Shown: positions 18,050-26,607, counted from the first letter of the stretch. The stretch: 64,000 nucleotides of DNA from Roseateles_E sp005503085 (GCF_028462495.1 NZ_JAQOWX010000010.1:1-64000), one strand, 5' to 3'. Notes: generated by a model from the letters alone, not told the origin. Translations and numbers: made by a program.

Positions 18050-18949
18050 TCAATACTCGTTCATGATGACCCCGGCCAGCTTGGCAGGGCTGTTCTTCAG
18101 GGTGGCGACCAGATCATGCACCGCGTTGACGCGCGTCGTGCCCTTGCGGGCCAGCGCCAGCGCAGCGCCACAGCGGGCGGCAATGACGGCATAGTCGGCG
18201 CCGTAGGTGGCGGCCGGCGTGTCCACGATGACGTAGTCGAATTTGGACACCAGCTCGCGCATCAGCAGGCCGAAGGCGGGACGCTCGACCAGCTCCATCG
18301 GATTAGGCGGCTGGGTGCCAACCGGCATCACGAAGAGGCTGGGCAGATCGGCCACCGGGCGTATCACATTGGCTTCGGAGCGGCCGGACAGGATGCCCGA
18401 CAGGCCCGAGTTGTTCTCGATGCCGAAGACCGAATGCTGGCGCGGGTTGCGCATATCGGCGTCCACCAGCAAGGTGCGTCCGCCGAGCTGGCTGAAGGCA
18501 ATCGCCATATTGGCGGCGAAGAAGGTCTTGCCATCGCCGCTGTCATGGCTGATCACGGCGATGGCGCGGCGCGGCTCATCGGCATTGAACAGCTGCATAT
18601 TGATCTGGCTGCGCAGCACGCGGAAGGCCTCCGCCTGATGGCTGAAAGGCTTGTTGGCCAGCACCAGGTCCTCGCTGGGCAGCTTGCCGCCACCGGGCGC
18701 ATAGGGGTAGTGGAACTGCTGGCTCAGGGCCCACAGCACGTCCTCGCCCTTGGCCAGACCCAGGGCCACGGCAGCCTCGCCGAACTTCAGGCCTTTGGCG
18801 CGCTGGTGCGCGAGGATGCGCTCGACCTGCTCGGCCGTGAGGTTGTTGGCCTCGGCAATGATGTGGCCGATGGAGCGGTCCTGCAGCGCCGGCTTGGCAT
18901 CCTGCGCACCGCGCTCGCCATTCAAGGTCGAATCTTTGAAATTGGACAT
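18050..18949 (-). CDS. epsG: Chain length determinant protein tyrosine kinase EpsG
   Basis: 299 residues. Residues about 27-85 resemble the N-terminal domain of type II secretion ATPases (IGHIIAEANNLTAEQVERILAHQ, KFGEAAVALGLA). Then a BY-kinase ATPase: Walker A GDGKT (138-142), Walker A' LLVDADMRNPRQ and Walker B FDYVIVDTPAA. The C-terminus ends VIMNEY with no tyrosine cluster, so classic autophosphorylation is doubtful. It should work with EpsF to set chain length in the inner membrane. Four bp after epsF. Confidence 0.94.
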   Translation of the reverse strand: MSNFKDSTLNGERGAQDAKPALQDRSIGHIIAEANNLTAEQVERILAHQRAKGLKFGEAAVALGLAKGEDVLWALSQQFHYPYAPGGGKLPSEDLVLANKPFSHQAEAFRVLRSQINMQLFNADEPRRAIAVISHDSGDGKTFFAANMAIAFSQLGGRTLLVDADMRNPRQHSVFGIENNSGLSGILSGRSEANVIRPVADLPSLFVMPVGTQPPNPMELVERPAFGLLMRELVSKFDYVIVDTPAATYGADYAVIAARCGAALALARKGTTRVNAVHDLVATLKNSPAKLAGVIMNEY

Positions 18950-18953
18950 AGGT

Positions 18954-20384
18954 TCAGGCGGCTTTGGTGGGCGAGGCGATGTGGCCGATCAGGCGCTGAT
19001 GCATTGCAGCATCCTTCTTCTTGCCGGCGGCGCTGTGGCTGTTGGGGCCGGGCAGCAGGCCGATCACGGGCAGGCCCAGCAGGCCTTCGATATCGTCGGT
19101 GTCGCGCACGCGGCGGTCGCGCAGTTCGGCCCCCAACCCGACGCCGGTGGCCAGCAGCAGGCCCACGAAGAGCGCCAGCACCGAGTTCAGCAGCACACGC
19201 GGAGATGAGGGCTCCAGCGGCGGCACGGCCGAATTCAGAAGGCTGACATTGCTGGAGGTGGCCTGGCTCTCAAGGCTGGTCTGGGTCAGGCGCTGCAGGA
19301 TGGCGTCGTAGGCACGCTGGGCGTTCTCGACATCGCGCAGGATCAGGGCGCCCTCGTCGCGCACCTGCTTCATGCGCAGCACCTTGTTGCGCTGGGCTTC
19401 GAGCTCGGCGCGCGTCTGGGCCTCGCGCTGGCGGCTGATGCTGCCGCTGACGCCGACACCGGCGGACAGGCGCTTGATCTCGCTCTCGATGCGCTCGCGC
19501 AGTTCGGTGATGCTGGCCTTGAGCTCCACCACTTGCGGGTTGCGGTCACCCAGGCGGGCACTGAGTTCCTGCAGACGGGCTTCCTGGCGCGACAGGTCGG
19601 AGCGCAGCGAAGACACCACCGGGTTGCTGGTGATCTCCTGCATCTTGTCGGCGGAGCCGGCATTCGCCTGCGCCTGACGGCTGGTGGCCTCGCCGGCCAG
19701 CGACTGCAGGATCACCAATTGGCTGGACAGCTCGTTGAGGCGCTGGTTCTCGATGTCCATGCGCTCGTCGGTCATCACGACGCCGCTGTCGCGCTGAAAG
19801 GCGCTGAGCCGGTTCTGTGCCTGCTCCAGCGCGTCGCGCGCTTCCTTGGCCCGGTTGTCGAAGAAGGTGCTGTACTGCTTGGCCGGGTCAACGCGTAGAT
19901 CGACTGCGGTGGCGATATAGGCCTGCACGAAGGCGTTGGCCAGGCCGGCCGCGAAACGCGGATCAGGGGCGCGGTAGGAGATGTTGATGACGCTGGATTC
20001 GCGCGAGGGCTTGACATCCAGATCCTTCTGGAACCGCTCAACCAGCCAGGTCTCGATATCGCCCTCGCCCTGGGTGGCATCCTGCCATTGCTCGCGGATC
20101 TGCGTGTTCTCGGTGAGCTTGAGCTCGCGCACCACACGGCGGGCGACCCGATCGCTTTGGATGATGTCCACCTGGGTGGCCATCACGGCAGGGTTGGTCA
20201 TCGACTGGAAGGCAATCGCGGACAGCGGATCAGGCTTGGCGTCGATGACGACGCTGGCGGTTGCCGTGTATTGCTTGGGCAAGAGCAGGCTAATGACCAC
20301 GGCCGGAATCACCACCGCCAGCAAGACGGCCAGGAACAGCCATTTGCGGGCGATGAGGATGGAGAGAAATTGTCTGAATGTCAT
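18954..20384 (-). CDS. epsF: Chain length determinant protein EpsF (Wzz/GumC-like)
   Basis: 476 residues. The N-terminus has a membrane helix (KWLFLAVLLAVVIPAVVISLLLP) and Wzz domain; a long periplasmic coiled coil spans about residues 165-390; GNVR-like tail; a second helix near 415-435 (VLLNSVLALFVGLLLATGVGLGAELRDRRVRDTDDI). This is the polysaccharide co-polymerase partner of EpsG and EpsE, bridging inner membrane and outer-membrane exporter. The gap to epsE is 15 bp and holds an AGGA ribosome site. Confidence 0.95.
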   Translation of the reverse strand: MTFRQFLSILIARKWLFLAVLLAVVIPAVVISLLLPKQYTATASVVIDAKPDPLSAIAFQSMTNPAVMATQVDIIQSDRVARRVVRELKLTENTQIREQWQDATQGEGDIETWLVERFQKDLDVKPSRESSVINISYRAPDPRFAAGLANAFVQAYIATAVDLRVDPAKQYSTFFDNRAKEARDALEQAQNRLSAFQRDSGVVMTDERMDIENQRLNELSSQLVILQSLAGEATSRQAQANAGSADKMQEITSNPVVSSLRSDLSRQEARLQELSARLGDRNPQVVELKASITELRERIESEIKRLSAGVGVSGSISRQREAQTRAELEAQRNKVLRMKQVRDEGALILRDVENAQRAYDAILQRLTQTSLESQATSSNVSLLNSAVPPLEPSSPRVLLNSVLALFVGLLLATGVGLGAELRDRRVRDTDDIEGLLGLPVIGLLPGPNSHSAAGKKKDAAMHQRLIGHIASPTKAA

Positions 20385-20399
20385 TGCAATGGTCCTGCC

Positions 20400-21242
20400 T
20401 TAGAACAAGCTCTCGCGCACATACACCACGTCGCCATCCTTCAGCGCTTCATCCATCGCTGCTTGCAAGATCTGGACCTTGCCGTCGGCGCCCTTGCGGT
20501 GCACGCGGATGCCCTTCTCGGTGCCCCGCTGGGTCAGACCACCACCGGTGGCCAGGCTTTGCATCAGCGTCATGCCGCGCTCCAGGCGCATCGCGCCGGG
20601 GCGCTGCACCTCGCCGTAGATGTAGACCATGGGCGCGCGGTCGACCCACAGCACATCACCGTTCTGCACCAGGATGTCCTGGCTGCGGCCGCCGGGGGCG
20701 AACAGCGCGGGCAGATCGATCTCGGTGCGGAAGGCCTGGCCGTTGCGGGTGCCGCTCAGGATCACGATCTCGGCGCCGCTGGACGCCACACCGCCGGCAT
20801 TGGCCAGCAGATCGGTCAGACGCATATCGGCCACTTCGATCGGGAAGCGGCCGGGGCGGTTGACCTGGCCCAGCACGCTGGCCTGGTTGCCCTTGACCTG
20901 CAGCACGACGATGGTGACCTGGGGCTGCTTGACGAAGTTGCCGCTCTTCAGCCCATCGGCGATCAGCTTCTCGGCCTGGGTGACCGAGAGGCCGCCGATC
21001 TTGATCGTGCCCAGCAGCGGGAAGCTCAGCACGCCGGCCTCGGAGACGCGGGTCTCCAGCGTCAGGTCGGGGTTCTGGTAGACGCTGATGCGCAGCACAT
21101 CGCCGGAACCGAGCCGGTATTCAGCGGTGGCGGTGGCCGGCGCGGAGGCGCTGGTTTGGGCCGAGGCCGGGGCTGCGGCGCCGAGCAGGCCGGCAACGGC
21201 CAGGACGACGGCGAAAATTTGGGGCGAGCTGCGATACATCAT
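20400..21242 (-). CDS. epsE: Polysaccharide export protein EpsE (Wza-like, SLBB)
   Basis: 280 residues with a cleavable signal (VVLAVAGLLGAAAPASAQ). YRLGSGDVLRISVYQNPDLTLETRVSEAGVLSFPLLGTI marks the polysaccharide export domain, followed by two SLBB-like repeats (VLGQVNRPGRFPIE and YIYGEVQRPGAMRLE). It is predicted to form the periplasmic/outer-membrane channel for the polymer. No lipobox is evident, so membrane anchoring differs from E. coli Wza. The start ATG overlaps the epsD TAA by one base. Confidence 0.95.
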   Translation of the reverse strand: MMYRSSPQIFAVVLAVAGLLGAAAPASAQTSASAPATATAEYRLGSGDVLRISVYQNPDLTLETRVSEAGVLSFPLLGTIKIGGLSVTQAEKLIADGLKSGNFVKQPQVTIVVLQVKGNQASVLGQVNRPGRFPIEVADMRLTDLLANAGGVASSGAEIVILSGTRNGQAFRTEIDLPALFAPGGRSQDILVQNGDVLWVDRAPMVYIYGEVQRPGAMRLERGMTLMQSLATGGGLTQRGTEKGIRVHRKGADGKVQILQAAMDEALKDGDVVYVRESLF

Positions 21243-22252
21243 TATTTGAGACCCATTCCCTTGGAGATGGCATTGGCGTCCAGGCCGCTGGCGGCAGGGG
21301 CGGCCGGGGCGGCAACCTCGGCAGCAGGTGCGGCGGGGCTTGGCGTCGTCACCGCAGCAGGAGTTGCAGCAGCGGGCGGCGTGCCTTCGGCGAACTTGCC
21401 GACATATTCGATCTTGGCGCCTTCGCGCATGGCCTTCATTTCCTTCACGACCAGCTCCGACTTGCGCTGGTTGCTGAGGAACTGCTCGATGGCCGGACGG
21501 GCGCGGGCCTCGTCGACCGGCTGGCTGCGCGAGCCCACCAGAAACAGCACCTGCAGGCCGTTGGGCGAGGCGGTGACGGCGGAGTCGCCGTCCTTCATGC
21601 GGGCGATGGCGTCCAGGCTGGCCAGCGGCAGCTGCTCGGCGGCACGCACGGCCTGGTTACCGGCAAAACGAATATCGCTTGCCTTCAGATACTCGGCAAA
21701 CTCGGCCATATTCTTGGCCGCCTGCAATTTGGCGCGAATCTCGGGAATCTGCTCGGACTTGGCCTCGATAGCCAATTCCTGCAGGCTATATATACGGCGT
21801 TCCTTGAACAGCGCGGGTTTCTCGTTGTAATACTTTGAAACCTCCTCGGCCGTGGGTTTGGCCGCCCCTTCACCCAAGCGCTCGACATAGGCACGCGCGA
21901 TGATTTCGCGCTTGGCGGCCTCGATCTGCTGGACCACGCGCGGGTCGCGGTCGAGCTTGAGGTCTTCGGCCTTCTGCACCGCCAGTTCCTGCTCGATCAG
22001 GCGCTCCAGCACCTGCTTGCTGGCCGCCTCGGCCTGCTCGGGCTTCAAGCCTTGCTGGCGCTGCAGCACGAAATTGATCTGATGAACGGTGATCTCTTCC
22101 TTGTTGACCTTGGCAGCCGTCTGCGAAGCCTTGTCCTTCTTGTCACCGCCGCCGCAGGCCGCCAGCAGCACAACCGCCACCGCTGTCAGGGCAATCGCGC
22201 TGGCGCGCATGCCGCTCAGACCGCGCGGCTGCTCTTGCTTCATCAGATTCAT
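21242..22252 (-). CDS. epsD: EpsD family peptidyl-prolyl cis-trans isomerase, lipoprotein
   Basis: 336 residues. The signal ends VVLLAACGGG with the lipobox cysteine at position 33. A SurA_N-like region (KVNKEEITVHQINFVLQRQQGLKP) and a parvulin-like core follow, then an Ala/Pro-rich tail (PAAPAAEVAAPAAPAAS). The family is named EpsD in exosortase B loci and is presumed a periplasmic chaperone for export proteins. First gene of the 13-gene operon; a second ATG at 22243 is an alternative start. Confidence 0.93.
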   Translation of the reverse strand: MNLMKQEQPRGLSGMRASAIALTAVAVVLLAACGGGDKKDKASQTAAKVNKEEITVHQINFVLQRQQGLKPEQAEAASKQVLERLIEQELAVQKAEDLKLDRDPRVVQQIEAAKREIIARAYVERLGEGAAKPTAEEVSKYYNEKPALFKERRIYSLQELAIEAKSEQIPEIRAKLQAAKNMAEFAEYLKASDIRFAGNQAVRAAEQLPLASLDAIARMKDGDSAVTASPNGLQVLFLVGSRSQPVDEARARPAIEQFLSNQRKSELVVKEMKAMREGAKIEYVGKFAEGTPPAAATPAAVTTPSPAAPAAEVAAPAAPAASGLDANAISKGMGLK

Positions 22253-22736
22253 AGCTATGACTTTCTGTTTTTGACTCTCGGGTGAGAGCGTGCACCCCGG
22301 GGCTCTCCGACGGCGCTATGTTGCAGCGCACAATGGCGCCCGGTGGCAGTCGGCGAGTGTAACTTTGCAAAATGACAATTGACCCCCCCCTAAGGCGTGA
22401 TCCGGTTCCATATTGCTACAGGAAACCTGTTCGATCGCGCCCTCCCGGACCGCAGTCCAGCCGTCGGGAACCCCTCGTCATTGTTTTGTGAAGCACCGGG
22501 AAAACCCGGAATTCCGGCCTCTCCGGCATATTGTTGACCGGTCGACTGAATGACTGATCCATTTAGTCACGCCGAGTTCCGGCCACCCCCGTGGATCGGG
22601 GGGTGGGTGATTTGCAGAAAGCTCGTCGGCCCGGAGGGTGGGCCGATTCAACTCAGCCTTGCAGGCCGCAGGCTTCGCGCGAGATGCGAAACGTTCTTAG
22701 GCAGGCGTCAGCGAGCCGGCTCGCTTCGACCCTGCC
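22253..22736. other. Palindrome-rich spacer upstream of the eps operon
   Basis: 484 bp between ubiE and epsD with no credible gene. It must carry the eps promoter, but I find no convincing sigma-70 or sigma-54 pair. It is dense in perfect inverted repeats: ACAGGAAACCTGT at 22418-22430, CCGGG-AAAA-CCCGG at 22496-22509, CCGGAATTCCGG at 22506-22517, and CCACCCCC/GGGGGTGG at 22583-22590 and 22599-22606. A run of eight C lies at 22383-22390. Confidence 0.6.
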
Positions 22737-22737
22737 T
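22699..22737 (-). terminator. Hairpin at the end of ubiE, possible terminator
   Basis: AGGCAGG (22699-22705) pairs with CCTGCCT (22731-22737), and the perfect 16-bp palindrome AGCGAGCCGGCTCGCT (22710-22725) sits inside. On the minus strand the structure begins at the ubiE stop codon. There is no clear T-run after it, so termination is plausible rather than shown. Confidence 0.4.
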
Positions 22738-23468
22738 CAGCACTTGATGCCGGCGTGCAGCGCGACGATGCCGGCGCGGAGGTGGTGCGGGGCCACATGA
22801 CCAAAGCCGGCCGTCTTCATCATGGCCTTGAGCTCGGCCTGGGCCGGGTGCATGCGAATCGATTCGGCCAGGTAGCGGTAGCTCTCGGCATCGCCGGCAA
22901 TCATCTGACCCAGCTTGGGCAGGATCTTGAAGGAGTACCAGTCATAAGGCTTTTGCAGCGGCGCTGCCACCTTGGAGAATTCCAGCACCAGCAGGCGCCC
23001 GCCGGGCTTGAGCACCCGGCACATCTCGGCCAGGGCCTGGTCCTTGTGGGTCATATTGCGCAGGCCGAAGGCCACGCTGACCAGATCAAAGCTCTCGTTC
23101 TTGTAGGGCAGTTTCTCGGCGTCGCAGAGATTGGTGGGCAGCACCAGGCCCTCATCGAGCAGGCGGTTGCGGCCCTGGCGCAGCATGGCCTCATTGATGT
23201 CGGTGTGCACCACCATGCCGGTCTCGCCGACCTTCTTGGCGAAGGCGCGCGACAGATCGCCGGTGCCGCCGGCGATGTCGAGCACGCGCTCGCCCGGCTT
23301 CAGATTGGCCACGGCCACCGTGTAAGCCTTCCAGGCCCGGTGCATGCCCATGGACATCAGGTCGTTCATCACGTCGTACTTGGAGGCGACGGAATCGAAC
23401 ACGCCGCGCACGCGGCTGGCCTTTTCGCGCTCGTCGACGGTCTGGAAGCCGAAGTGGGTGCTGCTCAT
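22737..23468 (-). CDS. ubiE: Ubiquinone/menaquinone C-methyltransferase UbiE
   Basis: 243 residues, the usual length. Class I SAM-methyltransferase with motif I VLDIAGGTGDLSRAF, and the UbiE signatures YDVMNDLMSMGMHRAWK and SYRYLAESIRMHPAQAELKAMM. It C-methylates 2-polyprenyl-6-methoxy-1,4-benzoquinol in ubiquinone synthesis (and demethylmenaquinone where menaquinone is made). Fourteen bp after the DUF971 gene, a pairing common in Burkholderiales. Housekeeping gene that bounds the eps locus. Confidence 0.97.
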   Translation of the reverse strand: MSSTHFGFQTVDEREKASRVRGVFDSVASKYDVMNDLMSMGMHRAWKAYTVAVANLKPGERVLDIAGGTGDLSRAFAKKVGETGMVVHTDINEAMLRQGRNRLLDEGLVLPTNLCDAEKLPYKNESFDLVSVAFGLRNMTHKDQALAEMCRVLKPGGRLLVLEFSKVAAPLQKPYDWYSFKILPKLGQMIAGDAESYRYLAESIRMHPAQAELKAMMKTAGFGHVAPHHLRAGIVALHAGIKC

Positions 23469-23481
23469 AGGTACTTATTCC

Positions 23482-23895
23482 TCAATGCGACGAACAGGCG
23501 CTGCCGCCCTTGGCCGGCATGGCATCGTCGCGACCCTTGCCGGCAGCGGCCAGCTTGGCCTCGTAGTCGGCCCAGAGCCGGGCCTGCTCGGCGCCGAGCT
23601 GGTAGAGATAGTCCCAGGAGAACAGGCCGCTGTCATGGCCGTCGCTGAACTGCGGGCGGATCGCGTAGTGGCCGACCTGCTCCAGCGCCGTGATGCCCAC
23701 CTCGCGCTTGCCGGTCTGCAGGGTTTCCTGGCCCGGGCCATGGCCCATCACCTCGGCCGAGGGGCTGTAGACGCGCATCAGCTCGAAGGGAATCGAGAAG
23801 CGCGCCCCGTCGGAGAAAGCGATCTCCAGCACCCGCGACTGCTGGTGCACGGTGATGTCGGTGGGTGTGGGGGAGTTGGGGGTGAGGCCGGCCAT
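23482..23895 (-). CDS. DUF971 domain protein (gamma-butyrobetaine hydroxylase-like N-terminal domain)
   Basis: 137 residues. The sequence LEIAFSDGARFSIPFELMRVYSPSAEV and GHYAIRPQFSDGHDSGLFSWDYLYQLG is the DUF971 core, including the conserved D-G-H-x-S-G-x-x-S/T-W segment. The domain occurs alone in many proteobacteria and in Fe-S/Mrp-related proteins; its function is unknown. The C-terminal tail ACSSH contains one cysteine next to histidine. Immediately upstream of ubiE, probably co-transcribed. Confidence 0.9.
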   Translation of the reverse strand: MAGLTPNSPTPTDITVHQQSRVLEIAFSDGARFSIPFELMRVYSPSAEVMGHGPGQETLQTGKREVGITALEQVGHYAIRPQFSDGHDSGLFSWDYLYQLGAEQARLWADYEAKLAAAGKGRDDAMPAKGGSACSSH

Positions 23896-23951
23896 GGGTG
23901 AGACTGCTGCGCGAGCGAGGGCGCCAGTGTAGCCGGCATGAACTCGGTCGC

Positions 23952-24323
23952 TCAGGCTGGCGCCGACTCCCGGATCAGGCTCTCGGCCGGGATGCCCAGT
24001 CCCGCGTGCAGGCGCCGTATCATCACCAGAGTCAACGGGCGGCGCCGGTTCAGCACTTCGTAGACCCGGTTGCTGCGGCCAATCATCGGCTCCAGGTCGC
24101 GCGGGCTCAGGCCTTGCTGCTCCATGCGGAACTTGATGGCCTCGACCGGGTCCGGCGGCTCGATCGCATGATGCCGCGCCTCATAGGCCTGGATCAGGGT
24201 CAGCAGCACCTCGAAATAGGCGCCGGCCTCGCTGTCCGGGTCGGGCTCGTCATCGAAGAATGGCGCCACGGCGCGCAAGGCCTGTTCGTAGTCAGCCGGG
24301 GTGCGGATGGGTCGGATGTCCAT
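23952..24323 (-). CDS. higA: HigA-type antitoxin with helix-turn-helix
   Basis: 123 residues. The N-terminal half (PIRTPADYEQALRAVAPFFD, then AYFEVLLTLIQAYE) is the typical HigA arrangement in which the acidic toxin-binding region precedes the DNA-binding part. The HTH is about residues 75-115 (FRMEQQGLSPRDLEPMIGRSNRVYEVLNRRRPLT). It should neutralise HigB and repress the operon. Start ATG 24323 is preceded by AAAGG at good spacing, 27 nt after higB. Confidence 0.9.
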   Translation of the reverse strand: MDIRPIRTPADYEQALRAVAPFFDDEPDPDSEAGAYFEVLLTLIQAYEARHHAIEPPDPVEAIKFRMEQQGLSPRDLEPMIGRSNRVYEVLNRRRPLTLVMIRRLHAGLGIPAESLIRESAPA

Positions 24324-24350
24324 GGTCTGCCTTTCTGGCGCGCTCTCTCT

Positions 24351-24653
24351 TCACTCGGTCTCGACGCTGGCGGCATCGATGGCGTCGTACTGCGCGTGGG
24401 TGCCGATGAACTTGATGTAGACCGCCTCATAGCGGTAGGCCACCGCAACCACCAGCCGGTACTGATTGCCCCTGATATTGAACACGACGCGTCGCCCTGC
24501 CAGAAAACTGGCACTGGCATAAGCTCGCTTGATATCTTGTGACGTCAGCCAGCGGGCCTTGCTGGCCTCGTCGAACCAAGCCCTCAGCGCCTGCTCGGCA
24601 TCGGGATGACGCAGCCAGAAATCCCGCAGCTGCTTGACAGCGATGACGCGCAT
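24351..24653 (-). CDS. higB: HigB-type mRNA interferase toxin
   Basis: 100 residues. HigB/RelE-fold features include FWLRHPDAEQALRAWFDEASKARWLTSQDIK, RRVVFNIRGNQYRLVVAVAYRYEAVYIKFIGTHAQYD; the last segment is highly characteristic. HigB toxins cleave mRNA on the ribosome. Toxin precedes antitoxin, as usual for hig loci. The leader from the operator to the ATG is only 12 nt and lacks a Shine-Dalgarno, so translation may start poorly, which would favour the antitoxin. Confidence 0.93.
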   Translation of the reverse strand: MRVIAVKQLRDFWLRHPDAEQALRAWFDEASKARWLTSQDIKRAYASASFLAGRRVVFNIRGNQYRLVVAVAYRYEAVYIKFIGTHAQYDAIDAASVETE

Positions 24654-24665
24654 GGCCGGAGTTTA

Positions 24666-24680
24666 GTCCCAAAATGGGAC
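24666..24680 (-). promoter_or_regulatory. Palindromic operator of the higBA operon
   Basis: GTCCCA-AAA-TGGGAC is a perfect 6-bp-arm inverted repeat, 12 nt upstream of the higB start on the minus strand. Its place between phoX and higB fits an autorepression site bound by the HigA helix-turn-helix. The minus strand reads TAAACT just downstream, a possible -10. Confidence 0.6.
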
Positions 24681-24702
24681 CCAGCCCAAACAGCCCTGCC
24701 CT

Positions 24703-26607
24703 TCAGCTGCCTATCACCCCACCATCGAGCTTGCGCACCACCACGGTGGCCGAGCGGGGCCGGCCGTCGGGGCGCTGGTCGGGCCAGTTGGAGAAGCGGC
24801 GCGGCTGGGCCGGGTCGCTGCGCTCGCTGGGGCTCTCGCCCGGGTGCTGGATATTGATGAACATGGTGCGGCCATCGGGCGTCATCGTCGCACCGGTGAC
24901 CTCGCTGCCGGCCGGGCCGGTCAGGAAGCGCCGCACCTCGCCGCTGCGCGGATCGGCGGCCAGCATGCAGTTATTGCCCAGCCGGGCCAGATCGCCCTTG
25001 CCCATCGCCGAGGTGGACATATCGGTCTGTATCCACAGCACGCCGCGCCCATCGACCCACAGGCCGTCGGGGCAGCCGAAGGCATCGCCCTTGATATTGC
25101 CCTTGGCCTCGGCACGCTCGTTGGCCGGGTCGCCGGCCAGCACGAAATGGTTCCAGGCGAGCGTCGTGGCGTCGAAATCGCCCTGCTCCTTCCAGCGGAT
25201 GATGTGGCCCATGCTGTTGTTGGCGCGCGGATTGGCCGCATCGACAGCCGGCTGCTTGTCGCCGGCACGGTTGCTGTTATTGGTCAGCGTGCAGTAGACA
25301 TAGCCCTCCTTGTCCACCGCGATCCATTCGGGCCGGTCCATCTTGGTAGCACCCAGCAGATCGCTGGCCTGGCGGCTCTTGATCACGACCTCACCCTGGT
25401 CGGCGAAGCCGGCAGCCGCGCTCAGCGGGCCCTGGCCCTGGCTCAGCGCCAGCCAGCGGCCCGTGCCATCGGCGTCGAAGCGAGCGACGTAGAGCGTGCC
25501 GTGGTCCAGCAACTCGCTATTGGCGGCCAAGCCCCCAGGGCGAATCTTGTCGCGGCTGACGAATTTGTAGATGTACTCGAAGCGGGCGTCCTCGCCCATA
25601 TAGACCACGGCGCGGCCGTCCTGGGTCACCGCCACCGTCGCGCCCTCGTGGGCCGCGCGGCCCAGCGCGGTGCGCTTGACCGGCACGCTGCTGGGGTTGA
25701 AGGGGTCGATCTCGACCACCCAGCCGAAACGGTTGGGCTCGTGGGGATGCTTGACCGCGTCGAAGCGCTCGTCGTGCTCGTGCCAGCGGTAGCCGGCCGG
25801 GTCGCCCTTGCGCAGGCCCCAGCGGCGCTGGTGCGCATCGGGCGCGTCCGGACCCTTGAAGTAGTTGATGAAGTTTTCTTCGCAGGTCAGGTAGGTGCCC
25901 CAGGGCGTGATGCCGCTGGCGCAGTTGTTCAGCGTGCCCAGCACGCGGCGGCCGCTGGCGTCCTGCGCGGTCTGCATCAGCGCGTGGCCGGCGGCCGGGC
26001 CGGCCAGCTGCATCGGCGTGTAGGCGGTGATGCGGCGCGCCCAGGGCGAAGGCCGCACCAGCTCCCAGCGTCCGCTGGGCTGCTGCTGTACCTCGATCAC
26101 CGAGACGCCGTGTGCGGCCTGGGCCTTGCGCACCTTCTGGGCGTTCCAGCTCTGCATGCCGTCGGTGTGCAAGAGGCCATCGTCGCTGTATTCATGGTTC
26201 ATCACCAGCAGGCCGGACTTGGAGCCCTCCTGGGCGAAGAAATGGATGCCGTCGTGGTGCATGCCCAGCTGGGTTTCCTGCTGGGCCGCCGTGTTGCTGC
26301 CGTCGAAGCGAAAGGCGCTGTCCTCACCCGACAGCCCGACCGGCTCGCCCCAGGCCGCGATCACCTGGGCGCTGTAGCCCTCGGGCACCACGATGGCATC
26401 CGCCGTCGACACCGGCACGCTCTTGAAACCCAGCAGCGGGCCACCCAGGACCCCGCCGCTGGCGCAGCCGCCAAGACCCAGCAGGCCGCCGAGGCCCAGA
26501 CCCAGGCCGCCGCGCAGCAAGCTGCGGCGGGCCGGGTCGGAAACCTCGTGGATGCTGGTGTTGGCGCTGCGGTTGCTGTCTTCCATCGTCAGGAAATCCT
26601 TGGCCAT
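24703..26607 (-). CDS. phoX: PhoX family alkaline phosphatase
   Basis: 634 residues from ATG 26607 (GAGG about 9 nt upstream); the in-frame TTG at 26637 is unlikely. A Tat signal (PARRSLLRGGLGLG) with lipobox-like GLGGCAS predicts Tat-dependent export, possibly as a lipoprotein. PhoX/DUF839 landmarks are GMHHDGIHFF, VMNHEY, TCEENFINYF, GRAAHEGATVAVTQDGRAVVYMGEDA and GDAFGCPDGLWVDGRGVLWIQTD. PhoX enzymes are Ca/Fe phosphomonoesterases that release phosphate in the periplasm. A Pho box lies upstream, so PhoB control is expected. Confidence 0.94.
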   Translation of the reverse strand: MAKDFLTMEDSNRSANTSIHEVSDPARRSLLRGGLGLGLGGLLGLGGCASGGVLGGPLLGFKSVPVSTADAIVVPEGYSAQVIAAWGEPVGLSGEDSAFRFDGSNTAAQQETQLGMHHDGIHFFAQEGSKSGLLVMNHEYSDDGLLHTDGMQSWNAQKVRKAQAAHGVSVIEVQQQPSGRWELVRPSPWARRITAYTPMQLAGPAAGHALMQTAQDASGRRVLGTLNNCASGITPWGTYLTCEENFINYFKGPDAPDAHQRRWGLRKGDPAGYRWHEHDERFDAVKHPHEPNRFGWVVEIDPFNPSSVPVKRTALGRAAHEGATVAVTQDGRAVVYMGEDARFEYIYKFVSRDKIRPGGLAANSELLDHGTLYVARFDADGTGRWLALSQGQGPLSAAAGFADQGEVVIKSRQASDLLGATKMDRPEWIAVDKEGYVYCTLTNNSNRAGDKQPAVDAANPRANNSMGHIIRWKEQGDFDATTLAWNHFVLAGDPANERAEAKGNIKGDAFGCPDGLWVDGRGVLWIQTDMSTSAMGKGDLARLGNNCMLAADPRSGEVRRFLTGPAGSEVTGATMTPDGRTMFINIQHPGESPSERSDPAQPRRFSNWPDQRPDGRPRSATVVVRKLDGGVIGS

